Source of the DNA: DRPN01 sp964383915
Lineage (GTDB): Bacteria > Bacteroidota > Bacteroidia > Bacteroidales > VadinHA17
Assembly: GCA_964383915.1 (NCBI GenBank)
Contig: CAYLJE010000095.1
Location: 1 to 9,804 of the forward strand
Reading direction: 5' to 3'
DNA: 9,804 nt
Shown: positions 1 to 6,231 of the stretch, piece after piece
How positions within the stretch are numbered: the stretch's first letter is position 1
Layout of the letters: each line of letters opens with the position of its first letter
Position numbers and translations under genes: made by a program
The notes under the pieces: generated by a model
Told to the model about the DNA's origin: nothing
Databases searched by the model: none
Seen by the model: only the letters and a program-made list of their open reading frames with translations

Positions 1-20
1 TACTAATGAGTCGAGTCTAA

Positions 21-197
21 AAAGGTAGATTTTTGTCAAAATCAAGGCGGAAAGATATGGCGAGGAAAGCGCAGGTAATGCTTGACCCGAATAAATTATC
101 CGAAGACGGTACGGTGACATTGCGTAATTTTGCGGTTTCAAAAGATGGGAGATATCTCGGGTTACGTATGCTTTCGTATTTTATAATATGGGGATAA
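21..197 (+). pseudogene. Prolyl oligopeptidase (S9A) gene remnant
   Basis: An open frame from after a TAA at 18-20 to a TAA at 195-197 encodes a stretch (about 72-164) that reads VMLDPNKLSEDGTV, then an Ala-Val-Ser-Lys-Asp-Gly-Arg-Tyr-Leu block. This closely resembles the N-terminal beta-propeller entry of prolyl oligopeptidases, where a FLDPNKLSEDGT motif is followed by a FSKDGKYLAY blade. The match is from memory of the family. The similarity fades on both sides: upstream residues do not look like the enzyme, and downstream the frame runs into unrelated residues and a stop. No catalytic Ser-Asp-His domain is present. An ATG at 57 could start a 46-codon peptide, but nothing suggests it is functional. 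Best read as a decayed gene fragment, too short for certainty. Confidence 0.55.
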
Positions 198-222
198 TTC
201 CAAAACATTAAGAACATCATAG

Positions 223-858
223 GTGCATTATAATTATATCGTTATTGAAGGAAATATCGGGGCAGGAAAAACATCCTTAGCATCCAGAATTGCACGGGAT
301 TATGATGCCCGTTTGATATTGGAACAGTTTGAAGACAATCCTTTTCTGGCTAAGTTCTATAAACAGCCGGAAAGATATGCATTCCCCCTCGAAATGTCTT
401 TTATGGCCGAAAGATATAACCAATTAAAACATGAATTGGCTCATCCGGAACTGTTTACCTCCTTTACGATTGCCGACTACTACTTTTCCAAATCACTGAT
501 TTTTGCAAAAAACAATCTCGAAGGGGATGAATATCATCTTTACCGGCAAATCTTTTCAATTATCTATGATACCCTTCCCCGCCCCGATCTCTATGTTTAT
601 TTGCATGTATCCATAGACCGGCTGCTTAATAATATTACTTTAAGAGGACGTAAATACGAACAAAATATACAGGCTGACTACCTTAAAAAAGTCCAGGAAG
701 GATATTTTTTGTTTATGGAACAGGAAAAAAATATCCCTTTTCTAATTCTGGATGCAAACAAAATTGACTTTGTAAATGATGAAACTGATTACAGAAAGTT
801 AATCAACAAGATTTTTTCGGAGAAATATGGCCCTGGAATTACCCGGAATGTATTGTAA
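223..858 (+). CDS. Deoxynucleoside kinase (dNK/dCK-dGK family)
   Basis: Phosphorylates deoxynucleosides with ATP in the cytosolic dNTP salvage pathway. The 211-residue protein shows the family pattern in order. The P-loop GNIGAGKT is at residues 10-17, just after the first beta strand. A LILEQFEDNP segment with the likely base Glu34 follows, then AERY at 62-65 and DYYFSKSLIF at 85-94. PRPDLYVYLHV spans 119-129, and an arginine-rich lid RGRKYE lies at 141-146. Length is normal for bacterial members. The start is GTG at 223: an in-frame TAG sits directly before it at 220-222, and the P-loop begins at codon 10, so no other start fits. There is no clear ribosome binding site, as is usual in Bacteroidetes. 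Which nucleoside is preferred (dA/dG/dC) cannot be read from sequence. The gene stands alone, with decayed sequence upstream. Confidence 0.9.
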   Translation: MHYNYIVIEGNIGAGKTSLASRIARDYDARLILEQFEDNPFLAKFYKQPERYAFPLEMSFMAERYNQLKHELAHPELFTSFTIADYYFSKSLIFAKNNLEGDEYHLYRQIFSIIYDTLPRPDLYVYLHVSIDRLLNNITLRGRKYEQNIQADYLKKVQEGYFLFMEQEKNIPFLILDANKIDFVNDETDYRKLINKIFSEKYGPGITRNVL

Positions 859-919
859 ATGACATATTCTGAAGGATTTTGATTGTATTAAGGGGACTTC
901 TAATAATTGAATCCGCTGT

Positions 920-961
920 TTTTGTAAAAAAACCAAAGGATTTTTTTTTTATTTTACAAAA
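920..961. repeat. AT-rich inverted repeat upstream of the lipoprotein gene
   Basis: TTTTGTAAAA at 920-929 is the exact reverse complement of TTTTACAAAA at 952-961. The arms can be extended inward by AAA/TTT past one bulged base. The repeat ends six bases before the putative -7 promoter box at 967-974, so it covers the -33 region. It could be an operator, or a weak U-poor terminator for the kinase gene. The sequence is low-complexity A/T, so chance is a real alternative. Confidence 0.4.
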
Positions 962-966
962 CTTAG

Positions 967-974
967 TAGTTTTG
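967..974 (+). promoter_or_regulatory. Bacteroidetes-type -7 box for the OmpA/TPR lipoprotein gene
   Basis: TAGTTTTG matches TAnnTTTG, the known -7 consensus of the Bacteroidetes primary sigma factor, and lies about 50 bases before the ATG at 1024. A clean TTTG -33 box is not present; the expected place is a run of T (941-950). The predicted transcript would start near 980, with a leader of about 40 bases. Confidence 0.5.
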
Positions 975-1023
975 TGATGAATATGGAAGGGTACTAAAAT
1001 TTTAACTAAATAATGCAGTAATT

Positions 1024-2730
1024 ATGAAAAGACTAATCTATTTATCCTTTATTATTATTTCTGCTACAGTACTAAGTAGCTGCGGCGGATTGAATAAAAT
1101 GAAGAAGGAAGCAGGGAACATCAGTTACCAGGTTACTCCCAAAGTATTGGAAGAACATGCTGGTCAGGTTGCCATTTCTATCACCGGACAGTTTCCGGAA
1201 AAATATTTTAATAAAAAAGCTACGATTACAGCCACCCCGGTTTTGGTTTTTAAAGGAGGTGAAAAGTCCTATTCACCGGTAACCCTTCAGGGAGAAAGCG
1301 TACAGGATAATAATAAATCTATCCGTTATACCGGTGGAAAATTCGATTACAAAGGAGTAGTCGATTTTTCTGACAGCATGAGAATTTCCCAGTTGGTACT
1401 CAGGGCAACAGCTTCCCTGAAAGGGAAATCCGTTGATTTTGACCCGGTCAAACTGGCTGACGGAGTCATTGCCACCCCGACCCTGGTTAAAAAGATGGGA
1501 CAACCCATGATGTTTAGTGATCATTACCAGCGGATCATACCAAAATCTAAAGAAGCCGATATCAATTTTATTATCAATAGGTATAACATACGCAGGGCTG
1601 AACTAAAAGGCGAAGATGTTAAAAATCTGTTGGGTTTTGTTAAAGAAGTGACAAAAACTCCCAATCTTGAGTTTACAGGCAGTGAAATCCACGGATATGC
1701 ATCTCCTGATGGCCCTTACGCTTTTAATGATAAACTTAGTAAGAAACGTACTGACGTTGTAGATAGATATGTCGGGAAAAAATTTAAAAAAGATAAAGTA
1801 CTGGAAGACCACAAGACCATCTCCAAAAACTCCACAGCAGAAGACTGGGAAGGATTTAAGAAACTAGTTCAAGCTTCTTCACTGAAAGATAAAGAATTAA
1901 TTCTGCGCGTTCTTTCCATGTATTCGGATCCTGCTGTTAGGAATAAAGAAATAAAAAATATGTCGGAAGCCTTTGATAAATTAAAAACCGGCATCCTGCC
2001 TAAACTGAGACGTTCTATTATCCAGGTCAATGTGAATAAAGTAGGTTTTTCCGATGATGAAATTCTGAAATATATTGAAACAAATCCTGATACTTTGGGC
2101 ATAAACGCTATGCTCCATGCGGCAACCCTGACGAATGATCTGAATAAACAATTAAAATACGATCAGATAGCTTCTAACAAATATCCCCGTTGTTTCCGTG
2201 CCTTCAATAATATAGGCGCTGTTTACATGAAGATGGGAAAAGTGGACCAGGCTGAAGAAGCTTTCAAAAAAGCACAGCAATTGAAAGATAATGATGTGGT
2301 TAAAAACAACCTGGGTTTTGCAGAATTGTTGAAAGGGAATCTCGACAAAGCTGAAGAGTATTTCACTTCTATTGAAAAACCTTCCAAAGAATCTAACTTC
2401 GGCCTGGGAACCATTGCTATCATTCATGGAAAATACCAGGATGCCGTGAATTTCTTTGGCACAGAGACCTCCTTCAATGCAGCGTTGGCTAAATTATTAA
2501 ATGGAGATGCAGAAGGGGCCAAAAACATGTTGGATGCATGGAATCATGATTGCAAATGGGTTAACTACCTGAAAGCTGTGATCGGGGCACGTCTTGCAAA
2601 CAATGACTATATGTTCAATAATCTGAAACTGGCTGTTCAGAAAGATGCAGGGATGAAACAACTGGCCAGGACCGATATGGAATTTGGTAAGTATTTCGAA
2701 AACGACACATTCAAATCTATTGTTCAATAG
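1024..2730 (+). CDS. OmpA-like domain and TPR lipoprotein
   Basis: Predicted outer-membrane-anchored periplasmic lipoprotein of 568 residues. The signal peptide has a hydrophobic core at 4-16 and the lipobox LSSC with Cys20 as the lipidated residue. Residues about 30-170 are a beta-rich N-terminal region I do not recognise. Residues about 175-338 look like the OmpA-like domain variant common in Bacteroidetes envelope proteins. It carries GYASPDG at 224-230 and NDKLSKKR at 235-242, then an inserted helical part (DWEGFKKLVQASS), and closes with PKLRRSIIQV. Classical OmpA has Asp in the GHTD position that binds diaminopimelate; the aligned residue here is Ser227, while the LSxxR arginine (Arg242) is kept, so peptidoglycan binding is uncertain. 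TPR-like helices follow: about 392-422 (AFNNIGAVYMKMGKVDQAEEAF) and 425-452 (NNLGFAELLKGNLDKAEEYF), with weaker repeats to the end. Probable role: scaffold or envelope assembly; the exact function is unknown. Confidence 0.85.
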   Translation: MKRLIYLSFIIISATVLSSCGGLNKMKKEAGNISYQVTPKVLEEHAGQVAISITGQFPEKYFNKKATITATPVLVFKGGEKSYSPVTLQGESVQDNNKSIRYTGGKFDYKGVVDFSDSMRISQLVLRATASLKGKSVDFDPVKLADGVIATPTLVKKMGQPMMFSDHYQRIIPKSKEADINFIINRYNIRRAELKGEDVKNLLGFVKEVTKTPNLEFTGSEIHGYASPDGPYAFNDKLSKKRTDVVDRYVGKKFKKDKVLEDHKTISKNSTAEDWEGFKKLVQASSLKDKELILRVLSMYSDPAVRNKEIKNMSEAFDKLKTGILPKLRRSIIQVNVNKVGFSDDEILKYIETNPDTLGINAMLHAATLTNDLNKQLKYDQIASNKYPRCFRAFNNIGAVYMKMGKVDQAEEAFKKAQQLKDNDVVKNNLGFAELLKGNLDKAEEYFTSIEKPSKESNFGLGTIAIIHGKYQDAVNFFGTETSFNAALAKLLNGDAEGAKNMLDAWNHDCKWVNYLKAVIGARLANNDYMFNNLKLAVQKDAGMKQLARTDMEFGKYFENDTFKSIVQ

Positions 2731-2750
2731 TTAAAACCCGTATAGAATAT

Positions 2751-2790
2751 AAAAGAGCGGCTTATATATATATTAAGCCGCTCTTTTTTT
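2751..2790. terminator. Bidirectional intrinsic terminator
   Basis: AAAAGAGCGGCTTA at 2751-2764 pairs perfectly with TAAGCCGCTCTTTT at 2774-2787 around a nine-base TATATATAT loop. A T7 run (2784-2790) follows on the plus strand, and TTTTATATTC follows on the minus strand. It lies between the lipoprotein gene ending at 2730 and the convergent methyltransferase gene ending at 2822, so it can end both transcripts. Confidence 0.92.
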
Positions 2791-2821
2791 ATATAACATT
2801 CAATGGCGTTTCTCCAGCTAT

Positions 2822-3376
2822 CTATTCAAGAGAAGGAATTAATTTGGTAAACAAGTCCCATAAAACAATCCCCACACTTACGGAAATATTAAAGGAGTGT
2901 TTGGTCCCAAACTGGGGAATTTCTATGCACTGATCACATTGATTGACTACTTCCTGTGATACGCCTTTTACCTCATGACCAAATATTAAAGCATAACAGG
3001 CATGACTATCCGGCTGAAATTCTTCCAGGGATAAGCTTCCTTCCACCTGTTCGATAGCTACTACGGTATAACCCTGCTTTTTCAAATCCAGAACAGCATC
3101 CGTAGTTTTTCCAAAATATTTCCAGGACACAGATTCTGTCGCTCCCAGGGCTGTCTTTCTGATGTCACGATGTGGAGGCGTAGCTGTTATCCCGCATAAA
3201 TAAACGGCTTCTATAAGAAAAGCATCGGCAGTTCTGAAAACAGAGCCAATATTATTCAGGCTTCTGACATTATCCAGAACAACAATAACAGGAAACTTAT
3301 GAGCTTTTTTGTAATCAGAGATACTTTTCCGGCCCAATTCCTCATTCTTCAGTTTTCTATGGTTTTTAACCACCAT
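2822..3376 (-). CDS. TrmH/SpoU-family RNA 2'-O-ribose methyltransferase
   Basis: S-adenosylmethionine-dependent methylation of a ribose 2'-OH in tRNA or rRNA, by a dimeric SPOUT trefoil-knot enzyme. All three family motifs are visible in the 184-residue protein. Motif 1 is NVRSLNNIGSVFRTADAF at 36-53, with Asn36 and the catalytic-type Arg48. Motif 2 is IFGHEVKGVS at 131-140, with Glu135. Motif 3 is IPQFGTKHSFNISVSVG at 153-169. Motif 3 reads SFN where SLN is usual. The protein lacks the L30e-like N-terminal domain of RlmB and the C-terminal extension of TrmH, so it is a minimal catalytic form common in Bacteroidetes; the target nucleotide cannot be inferred. The ATG at 3374-3376 is the only ATG at the N terminus. 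The gene is single, divergent from sucC and convergent with the lipoprotein gene. Confidence 0.92.
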   Translation of the reverse strand: MVVKNHRKLKNEELGRKSISDYKKAHKFPVIVVLDNVRSLNNIGSVFRTADAFLIEAVYLCGITATPPHRDIRKTALGATESVSWKYFGKTTDAVLDLKKQGYTVVAIEQVEGSLSLEEFQPDSHACYALIFGHEVKGVSQEVVNQCDQCIEIPQFGTKHSFNISVSVGIVLWDLFTKLIPSLE

Positions 3377-3390
3377 TATTTCTTCACTGA

Positions 3391-3398
3391 CAAAAATA
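3391..3398 (-). promoter_or_regulatory. Putative -7 box of the methyltransferase gene
   Basis: Read on the minus strand this is TATTTTTG, an exact TAnnTTTG match, 15 bases before the start codon. No TTTG box is found at the expected distance upstream, and the implied 5' leader is only about ten bases. A second near-copy of the box lies 20 bases further upstream (minus strand CGTATTTTG at 3412-3420). Confidence 0.4.
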
Positions 3399-3432
3399 CG
3401 TATAAATCCAACAAAATACGCTTAAAAACATG

Positions 3433-3463
3433 TTTGTTTTTTTTTTGAAAAAAGTTATTTTTG
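3433..3463 (+). promoter_or_regulatory. Bacteroidetes-type promoter of sucC
   Basis: TTTG at 3433-3436 is followed after exactly 19 bases by TATTTTTG at 3456-3463, which fits the Bacteroidetes consensus TTTG-N19/20-TAnnTTTG. Transcription would start near 3469-3470, leaving about 20 bases before the ATG at 3490. The surrounding T tracts raise the odds of a chance match, but both boxes and the spacing agree. Confidence 0.65.
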
Positions 3464-3489
3464 AAGTTTATTTTTAAACAGCAGAACCA

Positions 3490-4680
3490 ATGAATATACA
3501 TGAATACCAAGGGAAAACCATTCTGAAAAGATACGGCGTAACAATCCAGGAGGGGATTGTAGCAGACACCCCTGAGAAAGCGGTGGAAGCAGCCAAGGAA
3601 ATTGCTAAACAGACAGCAACAAAACTATGGGTAATAAAAGCCCAGATCCATGCTGGCGGAAGGGGAAAAGGAGGTGGGGTAAAGCTTGCAAAAAGCCTGG
3701 ATGAGGTTAAAGAACTGGCTAAGAAAATGATTGGGATGACGCTGATAACACACCAGACAGGCCCTGAGGGCAAGGTAGTTCATAAGATACTGGTAGCTGA
3801 AGATGTATATTACCCGGGAGAAACGGGGAAAAAAGAATTTTACATGAGTGTCCTGCTCAACCGGCATACAGGTAGGAATGTGATCATGTATTCTACCGAA
3901 GGAGGAATGGACATCGAAACAGTTGCAGAAAAAACACCTCACCTGATCTTCAAAGAAGAAATAGATCCCAGCGTAGGATTGTTGGGATTTCAGACCCGGC
4001 GGATTGCTTTCAATCTTGGGTTAAGTGGAAAGGCATTTAAAGAAATGGTCCGTTTTGCCAGTGCTTTATATATCGCTTACGTAAACACAGACAGTTCTCT
4101 TTTTGAAATCAATCCGGTACTAAAGACCTCAGATAACCGTATTCTTGCCGTCGATTGCAAAGTTAACCTGGACGATAATGCTTTGTTTCGCCACAAAGAT
4201 TATTTTGAACTAAGAGACCTGGCAGAGGAAGATCCTGCAGAGACAGAGGCCAGTAAAAATGATCTGAATTTTATTAAACTGAATGGAAATGTCGGATGCA
4301 TGGTTAATGGTGCCGGACTGGCAATGGCAACCATGGATATTATCAAACTGTCCGGGGGTGAACCGGCTAACTTTTTGGATGTGGGAGGAACAGCCAATGC
4401 CGAAACCGTTGAAGCCGGTTTCCGTATCATTCTGAAAGAACCCAATGTAAAAGCAATCCTCATAAATATTTTTGGGGGAATTGTTCGCTGTGACCGCGTT
4501 GCCCAAGGTGTTGTAGATGCCTATCATTCAGTTGGAAATATCGATATTCCTGTTATCGTACGACTCCAGGGTACCAACGCAGAAGAAGGTAAAAAACTCA
4601 TTGACAAATCAGGGCTGAAGGTTTTTTCAGCCATCACACTACAAGAAGCTGCCGATAAGGTAAAGGAACTGGTAGGTTAA
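3490..4680 (+). CDS. sucC: Succinyl-CoA synthetase (succinate-CoA ligase) beta subunit
   Basis: Beta subunit of the TCA-cycle enzyme that interconverts succinyl-CoA + NDP + Pi with succinate + CoA + NTP in the cytoplasm. The 396 residues begin with the family N terminus MNIHEYQGK. An ATP-grasp fold follows: KAQIHAGGRGKGGG at 50-63, and FEINP with metal ligand Asn208 (E. coli Asn199). AVDCKVNLDD places Asp222 as the second ligand (E. coli Asp213). The C-terminal CoA-ligase domain has GNVGCMVNGAGLAM at 266-279, GGEPANFLDVGG at 289-300 and IFGGIVRCD at 327-335, which line the phosphohistidine power-helix region. Slightly longer than E. coli SucC (388). Residue 20 is Gln, the residue seen in GTP-specific enzymes rather than the Pro of ATP-specific ones. 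The alpha-subunit gene sucD is not adjacent. It has its own promoter and appears monocistronic. Confidence 0.97.
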   Translation: MNIHEYQGKTILKRYGVTIQEGIVADTPEKAVEAAKEIAKQTATKLWVIKAQIHAGGRGKGGGVKLAKSLDEVKELAKKMIGMTLITHQTGPEGKVVHKILVAEDVYYPGETGKKEFYMSVLLNRHTGRNVIMYSTEGGMDIETVAEKTPHLIFKEEIDPSVGLLGFQTRRIAFNLGLSGKAFKEMVRFASALYIAYVNTDSSLFEINPVLKTSDNRILAVDCKVNLDDNALFRHKDYFELRDLAEEDPAETEASKNDLNFIKLNGNVGCMVNGAGLAMATMDIIKLSGGEPANFLDVGGTANAETVEAGFRIILKEPNVKAILINIFGGIVRCDRVAQGVVDAYHSVGNIDIPVIVRLQGTNAEEGKKLIDKSGLKVFSAITLQEAADKVKELVG

Positions 4681-4750
4681 GAAAGATACGATTACAAAGA
4701 TTTTTTCAAAAAGAAATAATAAAACCCATCCTGTTTAATGACAGGTATAA

Positions 4751-4760
4751 CCCCCCCCCC
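4751..4760. repeat. C10 homopolymer tract
   Basis: Ten consecutive C residues lie 71 bases after the sucC stop and 66 bases before the 3' end of the convergent RDD gene. The tract is outside any coding region and not next to a promoter box. A short hairpin (CCTGT at 4730-4734 with ACAGG at 4741-4745) lies just before it. Confidence 0.8.
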
Positions 4761-4799
4761 TTGCCCGCTATATCAGTCAATAACGACACAAAGACAGGG

Positions 4800-4834
4800 A
4801 ATAAACCGGGGATTGTTACCCCTGCTTATTTTTT
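4800..4834 (+). terminator. Probable sucC terminator overlapping the RDD gene end
   Basis: The arm AATAAACCGGGG at 4800-4811 faces CCCCTGCTTATT at 4819-4830 across a seven-base loop; ten of twelve pairs match. A run of six T ends it (4829-4834). The structure lies 120 bases after the sucC stop. Its 3' part includes the stop codon of the convergent RDD gene (TTA at 4826-4828 on the plus strand). On the minus strand the tail is poor in T, so it probably works mainly for sucC. Confidence 0.5.
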
Positions 4835-5332
4835 GATTACCAGGGTGCCGGCAATCATATCATGAAGTGCTTGTTTTTTCCCGGTAAGACCGGCCAGGAT
4901 ATAACCAATATAAAATGTCATCTTGGAAATAATCTTACTAAAATAACGTGCAGTAGCCCTTCCGAAAGTTATTCTGTTTCCTTCCAGATCAGTAACCATG
5001 ATCCCCAATGCCATTTTCCCCAGCGTTGCCTGCGTCCCGGACGTTTGCATAAAAGCAAAATAAAGCCATCCTGCCAGAAGGTTAATAAGCACAATTAAAA
5101 ATATAAAACCCGCCACTCCTGCTAATCCCAAGAAACTCCACTGATCAATAAGGTTATGTTCCCCTGCATTGATAAACCCGAAAACGGATAAGACCAAAGC
5201 TCCAATAAAAGGCAATGTTAATAACAACGTTACAAACTGAAGTAAGAAATAATCAATTAAGTAAGCAACAAAACGAAGCCAAAAACCGGCATAGCGAAAT
5301 TCTTTTTTGTTTTCTTCTGGTAAAGTTTCCAT
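4826..5332 (-). CDS. RDD-family integral membrane protein
   Basis: Small inner-membrane protein of 168 residues with the hallmarks of the RDD family. Near the N terminus YAGFWLRFVAYLIDYFLL carries Arg20 and Asp27. A hydrophobic stretch runs from about 21 to 54, and a second membrane segment lies at about 65-95. The loop motif TLGKMALGIMVTD is at 103-115. A third membrane segment lies at about 135-150, and the signature LHDMIAGTLVIKK with Asp158 ends the protein. The charged N terminus without a signal peptide is normal. The family's biochemical role is mostly unknown; transport or ion homeostasis has been proposed for some members. The gene is divergent from the beta-barrel gene, with 65 bases between them. 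Confidence 0.88.
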   Translation of the reverse strand: METLPEENKKEFRYAGFWLRFVAYLIDYFLLQFVTLLLTLPFIGALVLSVFGFINAGEHNLIDQWSFLGLAGVAGFIFLIVLINLLAGWLYFAFMQTSGTQATLGKMALGIMVTDLEGNRITFGRATARYFSKIISKMTFYIGYILAGLTGKKQALHDMIAGTLVIKK

Positions 5333-5356
5333 CTTTATACGATATTTGTTTTGAAC

Positions 5357-5364
5357 GAAATATA
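5357..5364 (-). promoter_or_regulatory. Possible -7 box of the RDD gene
   Basis: The minus strand reads TATATTTC, seven of eight positions of TAnnTTTG, 25 bases before the ATG at 5330-5332. No TTTG box is found at the standard spacing. The 65-base gap must hold promoters for both divergent genes, but no full consensus box is seen in either direction. Confidence 0.3.
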
Positions 5365-5397
5365 CAAATTTTTTCAGAATAATTATTTTGCTCTTTA

Positions 5398-6114
5398 ATG
5401 CCTGTAGAAACAGAATTATTATTGATTAGACAACAACATATTGGCCAACTGAAGAGGCTATTAATCTTAATTTTTTTTTTATTATCAAACAATTGTTTTT
5501 TACAGGCCCAACACCCTAAACCCAGACATCAGGTCTTCACAACAGGCATGGGCACCGGAATTATTATATTCTTCGGCGATATCGGGAATGCCGGGAAAGG
5601 GCATAATTTTAAACTCGAGGGTTCATATTCAATGGTACAAGACTGGTCGGTCAGGATCTCGTTACTATATGGAACGGCATCGGATAGTGACAAAGGAACT
5701 CCCAATGCCGGTCGTGACTTTGCATATGAAACAATCCTGTTACAACCATCCGTTCAGGCCATTTATACTTTCATGCGTGAAAAGGGGAAAGGATATACGA
5801 AAAAAGGTCTGCTCAGAAATTGGGATCGTTGGAGAGGAGATGTAATGGGAGGCGTTGCTTTCCCCTATTTTAAGGTTAACCCCGGCGGACATTTCACTCC
5901 TGAAGATATGACAAAGCAACAGGGTCTGACTATCGCCGTTCCTTTTGGTGTCGCAATGCAATACGGGATTTCAGAAAAATTATCCGTCAGAGGAGAAGTA
6001 ATGCCTCAATTCTTTTTTTCCGATAATCTGGATGGCTATGCCTCTCCCTATTCCAAATCCAATGACTTTATGTATCTTATTTCCATTACATTGGTTTATA
6101 ACCTGTCAAAATAA
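5398..6114 (+). CDS. Outer-membrane beta-barrel protein (DUF6089-like)
   Basis: Predicted exported protein. A basic region (LKR, 18-20) precedes a hydrophobic core LLILIFFLL at 21-29, and a likely signal peptidase I site lies between Ala37 and Gln38, typical of Bacteroidetes. The mature part of about 200 residues has alternating hydrophobic strands and frequent aromatic residues. It includes GIIIFFGDIGNAGKG at 54-68, AVPFGVAMQYGIS near 180-192, and a C-terminal strand ending YLISITLVYNLSK. Size and the early FFGDIG motif recall DUF6089 outer-membrane barrels of Bacteroidetes, but I am not certain of the family. The ATG at 5398 gives an unusually long, acidic n-region (Glu4, Glu6); a TTG at 5422, eight codons later, would give a more normal signal peptide. 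Function unknown. Confidence 0.75.
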   Translation: MPVETELLLIRQQHIGQLKRLLILIFFLLSNNCFLQAQHPKPRHQVFTTGMGTGIIIFFGDIGNAGKGHNFKLEGSYSMVQDWSVRISLLYGTASDSDKGTPNAGRDFAYETILLQPSVQAIYTFMREKGKGYTKKGLLRNWDRWRGDVMGGVAFPYFKVNPGGHFTPEDMTKQQGLTIAVPFGVAMQYGISEKLSVRGEVMPQFFFSDNLDGYASPYSKSNDFMYLISITLVYNLSK

Positions 6115-6143
6115 TTTTATTTTTCCCCCCGTATCTACTCTTC

Positions 6144-6164
6144 CTGTTTATTTAGAAACAGTTT
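6144..6164 (+). terminator. Weak hairpin after the beta-barrel gene
   Basis: CTGTTT at 6144-6149 pairs with AAACAG at 6156-6161 across a six-base loop and is followed by TTT then AAATTA. It lies 30 bases after the stop codon at 6112-6114. The stem is short and A/T-rich and the T run is only three bases, so termination is uncertain. Confidence 0.3.
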
Positions 6165-6204
6165 AAATTACAGATCATCTTCGTCAATTTGAGAAATTCT
6201 GTTA

Positions 6205-6212
6205 TATATTTG
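6205..6212 (+). promoter_or_regulatory. -7 box of the thr operon
   Basis: TATATTTG matches TAnnTTTG exactly. The expected start of transcription near 6218 lies about 14 bases before the ATG of the leader peptide and 178 bases before thrA. A TTTG at 6188-6191 is too close (13 bases) to be a standard -33 box, so the -33 element is weak or degenerate. Confidence 0.6.
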
Positions 6213-6231
6213 CAGGCAAGAAAAACATAAC

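Noticed and set aside
125..132. TAATTTTG, an exact TAnnTTTG match upstream of the deoxynucleoside kinase
   Set aside because: It lies inside the peptidase remnant, about 90 bases before the start, with no -33 partner. The eight-base pattern has only six fixed positions and is expected by chance in A/T-rich DNA.
3474..3942. Long open frames antisense to sucC
   Set aside because: They mirror codon usage of a well-conserved gene and have no recognisable domain or start context. The same applies to antisense frames over thrA, thrB and the lipoprotein gene.
4730..4745. CCTGT-TTAATG-ACAGG hairpin after sucC as a terminator
   Set aside because: Five base pairs only, with no T run on either strand; the structure at 4800-4834 is a better candidate.
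5588..5845. 85-codon frame overlapping the beta-barrel gene on the same strand
   Set aside because: Fully inside a better-supported exported protein, with basic, low-complexity composition and no promoter or homology cue.
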